This document shows positions 61,919 to 64,000 of a DNA stretch of 64,000 nt, one piece after another; position 1 is the first letter of the stretch; each line of letters begins with the position of its first letter. Made by a program: the position numbers and the translations under genes. This DNA is from CAVOHU01 sp963817885. GTDB taxonomy: Bacteria > Acidobacteriota > Vicinamibacteria > Vicinamibacterales > JAKQTR01. Location: contig CAWFQE010000002.1 in the NCBI GenBank assembly GCA_963817885.1, positions 1,054,001 to 1,118,000 of the forward strand, written 5' to 3'. A model generated the notes under the pieces. It worked only from the letters and a program-made list of their open reading frames with translations. It ran no database searches and was not told where the DNA came from.

Positions 61919-62482
61919 ATGTTCAGGCCAATCAAACTTGCAGGGTCGTTGGTGGTGCTGGTGCTCCTTTCGACTCCGGCCTTTGCGCAGGTCGAGCGAA
62001 AGGACTTCCAGATCTTCAAGGACGTCTCCAGTGCCGTGGAGACCTACCCGTCGTTCACCATCTTCGACACGATCAACGCGGGCGTGGATCAGGGGGTCGT
62101 GACCTTGACCGGCAAAGTGATGATGCCGTTCAAGAAGACCGACATCGAGAAGCGCGTAACGAAGATCAAGGGCGTCACCAAGGTCATCAACAAGATCGAT
62201 GTCCTGCCGGTGTCGCTCTTCGACGATCAGCTCCGCTACCAGATCGCACGCGCGATCTACCGTAACTCTGCGTTCTGGCAGTATGCGTCGATGGTCAATC
62301 CGCCCATCCACATCGTGGTGGAGGGTGGCCGCGTCACGCTGACCGGGGTGGTGTCGAGCAACGTCGAGAAGATGCTGGCCCGCTCGCTGGCGTCGATGTC
62401 GAGCGCCTTCTCGGTGAAGAGTGAACTGCTCACGGATGAGGAAGCCAGGGCAGCACTCGAAGGACGCGGCTCTTCGTCGTAG
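61919..62482 (+). CDS. Secreted protein with two BON domains
   Basis: From ATG 61919, spaced six bases after GGGAGG, the protein has 187 residues: a signal peptide (MFRPIKLAGSL... TPAFA, cleaved near residue 23) and two BON-type modules. The first (about 25-105) has GVVTLTGKV and GVTKVINKIDVLP; the second (about 110-185) has GGRVTLTGVV and ends ELLTDEEA. BON domains bind phospholipid or membrane surfaces in OsmY-like stress proteins. A sigma-54 element lies upstream, consistent with stress-induced expression. An upstream ATG at 61871 is rejected because it would destroy the signal peptide. Confidence 0.88.
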   Translation: MFRPIKLAGSLVVLVLLSTPAFAQVERKDFQIFKDVSSAVETYPSFTIFDTINAGVDQGVVTLTGKVMMPFKKTDIEKRVTKIKGVTKVINKIDVLPVSLFDDQLRYQIARAIYRNSAFWQYASMVNPPIHIVVEGGRVTLTGVVSSNVEKMLARSLASMSSAFSVKSELLTDEEARAALEGRGSSS

Positions 62483-62626
62483 GTGCAGGGCATGGCGAGA
62501 GAAGCCCGAGGTCGTCGGCAGACCGGACCAGGGCGGGAGGTTCTCGAATGGTCTCCGGAATCGGCTCCGGGGTTCACATATCGGCACCAAGATAAACGAA
62601 TGTAGGCTTCCGGACGCGCCAGAGTT

Positions 62627-62659
62627 CACCAGGGGGCCGGTTCATGCCGGCCCCTGGTG
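62627..62659 (+). terminator. Large hairpin after the BON gene
   Basis: An almost perfect stem of 13-14 bp (62627-62640 with 62646-62659, one mismatch) closes a 5-base loop. It has no T run but its stability and place 145 bases after the BON stop fit a transcript end. Confidence 0.5.
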
Positions 62660-62860
62660 ATGTACAGGAATTCGGGCTGCCAGTCGAACCCGCAAGGAAC
62701 CGATAGCCCACCAAGTCGCATCTCTGATAGGGTCGGCCCGTTTCGTCTGCACCGCTGGCCTCGCAAGGCGCCTCGACTGCGACGACTCGCCTAAGTCATC
62801 ACCACTGACGATCTAAGGGGCCTTCTCTTCAACTTCAAGGGTCGACGTCCGCCCACATTG

Positions 62861-63247
62861 CTATCTGCGCGCAGGGGACTTGGCGAAGCGAAATAGGCGC
62901 AAGCTGCCATCTGTCTCCGAGCTAGACAGCGGATGATTGGCCGCACCGCGCTGCCCGTCGACGTCGAAATCGAAGCTCGGCCGGGACCGTGTAGAGCCGT
63001 TCACGTTCTCGGCCCGACTGATATCCCCGTTTCGAGCGTTAATCACGATAGACTTGTCAAACGCTTCTGCACGGGCATTAGATCCCCGTAAATATATGGT
63101 ATCACAAGAGATACACGCGAAGATTGACGTTGCACTTTCTCTGATGGGGGGGGTAGAGTCCCCTGTGTTGACGATGGTCGCGCAGAGGTCTACGAGGTGC
63201 CAACTGCCGTCGGGCGACTTGCGGCACCCGCCGTCGACCGTGGGCAT
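62861..63247 (-). CDS. Possible small protein (128 aa), weak support
   Basis: An open frame of 128 residues runs from ATG 63247 to the TAG at 62861. Composition is balanced, with Cys, Asp, Ser and Arg spread evenly, and segments such as GDISRAENVNGS look protein-like, but there is no ribosome-binding site, signal peptide or known domain. It would be divergent from the partial secreted gene at 63304. It may equally be a chance frame in a degraded region. Confidence 0.25.
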   Translation of the reverse strand: MPTVDGGCRKSPDGSWHLVDLCATIVNTGDSTPPIRESATSIFACISCDTIYLRGSNARAEAFDKSIVINARNGDISRAENVNGSTRSRPSFDFDVDGQRGAANHPLSSSETDGSLRLFRFAKSPARR

Positions 63248-63303
63248 GTGCGGGCTGGAGGTCGTTCTCCGAAGGGTGAACAGCTTGATGAGGGGCTCGA
63301 CAG

Positions 63304-64000
63304 ATGATCAGACCTGTGAGAACGAGACTTGTCGTGCTAGTGGCGATCCTGGCCGTCGCATCCGCTGGAATGCCGCCGCTTGTCGCGGCGACATCGGAGG
63401 GAGCGCGGTTGCGCCACTTGGGGTGGGAGAAGTTCGCGGCGGTTGATAACAACCAGGGAGTGACGCCGAACCTCGACAAGGTCCAAGTGCTGGAGGGAGA
63501 GCATTGGGTTCCAAGCACGCCCCTCTCGTCGGCTCTTGTCGAGCAGATGCGGCAGCACTTGCTTGCAGGTCAGAAGAGTGCGGACCCGAAGATCGCAGTT
63601 ACCGCCAAGCGAGCGCTGCAGTGGCTAGACATCGCCAGCGCGACGACGGCCTCGGAGCGGCACGACAGAATACGTCAGTTGCCCGTCACCGTCGCGAGAT
63701 CAGCGGCTTCGGACGGCCGGATCGGGACTGTGACGAGCTATGTCGCCGGTGGAAAGACCCGACTCAAGATCTTCACCCCTACGTTGTCACAGTATTACTC
63801 CTCCTCGGAGCTCGGGACGACTGAACCTCCGTCGGGGCCATCAGCAGGTGCACCGCCAGCTGGCCGCGAATGCTACGAGGGCGGCCAGCCAGCCGACTGC
63901 GCTACTGAAGAGGAACTCGAGGACGTGGCGATTGCGACGGCAGCCCTCGGCAGCGAAATTGACTCCTCACAAGCCGAATACGACGCAATAACCGGAGAAA
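63304..64000 (+). CDS. Secreted protein, partial at the window end
   Basis: An ATG at 63304 opens a frame with no stop to the end of the window (232 codons). The product starts with a basic segment and a hydrophobic signal sequence (LVVLVAILAVASAGMPP, cleavage probably near residue 28). A mixed alpha-helical region (about 30-140) and a Ser/Pro/Gly-rich part follow. Two Cys in CYEGGQPADC (about 196-205) precede an acidic helix. No family was recognised. A GAGGGG stretch about 8 bases upstream could serve as ribosome-binding site. Lower G+C than the neighbouring genes suggests different ancestry, but the evidence is limited. Confidence 0.62.
   Translation, partial: MIRPVRTRLVVLVAILAVASAGMPPLVAATSEGARLRHLGWEKFAAVDNNQGVTPNLDKVQVLEGEHWVPSTPLSSALVEQMRQHLLAGQKSADPKIAVTAKRALQWLDIASATTASERHDRIRQLPVTVARSAASDGRIGTVTSYVAGGKTRLKIFTPTLSQYYSSSELGTTEPPSGPSAGAPPAGRECYEGGQPADCATEEELEDVAIATAALGSEIDSSQAEYDAITGE

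Larger units (their letters stand above)
62483..63303. other. Gene-poor region of lower G+C
   Basis: No gene with recognisable domains fills these 820 bases. The sequence is visibly less GC-rich than the rest of the window, particularly after 62680, and frames lack ribosome-binding sites. A palindrome near 62627-62659 and one weak minus-strand open frame (62861-63247) are listed separately. Confidence 0.55.

Noticed and set aside
62700..62760. Possible tRNA remnant or attachment site near the G+C shift
   Set aside because: No cloverleaf or T-loop consensus could be formed and no direct repeat pair was found.

Overview
This is a GC-rich (roughly two-thirds G+C) bacterial chromosome segment. 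Dense gene packing, a carboxypeptidase-regulatory-domain/TonB-receptor-like protein, two NtrC-type two-component pairs, a polysaccharide cluster with a DUF362 protein, a Gld-type ABC locus and a large type IV pilus/type II secretion hybrid locus together suggest an Acidobacteriota genome, plausibly Vicinamibacteria (subdivision 6). The taxonomy is inferred from gene content. No rRNA or tRNA gene, CRISPR array or insertion sequence was recognised.

Layout. 1-0.7 kb: end of a zinc-ribbon protein, a strong terminator and a STAS-domain anti-sigma-factor antagonist. 0.7-8.7 kb: a tightly coupled surface-polysaccharide operon (UbiA-type prenyltransferase, DUF362 protein, helical/disordered protein, four GT4 glycosyltransferases in an A-B-B-A paralogue order). 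8.8-17 kb (minus): small membrane protein, sigma-54 response regulator with a PDZ/multi-TM histidine kinase, a frameshifted TonB-receptor-like gene and a secreted protein. 17-26.7 kb (plus): glgC, eno, gpmI, methylmalonyl-CoA mutase catalytic subunit, oppD/oppF-type ATPases and a LolD/MacB-type ATPase.

26.9-45.7 kb (minus) is the most distinctive region. It holds secretin, ExeA-type ATPase and a GspB-like TPR protein; four long pseudopilins; and an operon of PilM-PilN fusion, PilO-like, PilP/GspC-like, PilS-like kinase, PilR-like activator, GspE/PilB ATPase, GspF/PilC platform and a fifth pseudopilin. Three of the pseudopilins have GG-N10-GC sigma-54 promoter matches upstream, and the embedded PilS/PilR pair would be the natural controller. 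No prepilin peptidase or PilT is present in the window.

45.9-49.2 kb (minus): Gld-type ABC exporter. 49.3-56.2 kb: small membrane protein, inositol-3-phosphate synthase, membrane glycosyltransferase, double VanZ protein, methyltransferase-like protein and a two-TM protein. 56.5-62.5 kb (plus): Cus-type metal efflux adaptor (with metal-binding and YHS domains) and RND pump, then a secreted BON-domain protein behind a near-consensus sigma-54 promoter. 62.5-64 kb is gene-poor with lower G+C and ends in a partial secreted protein.

Quality note: four genes (five sites) are each broken by what looks like one extra C or G. The uniform +1 polarity suggests base-calling or assembly error rather than independent gene decay.
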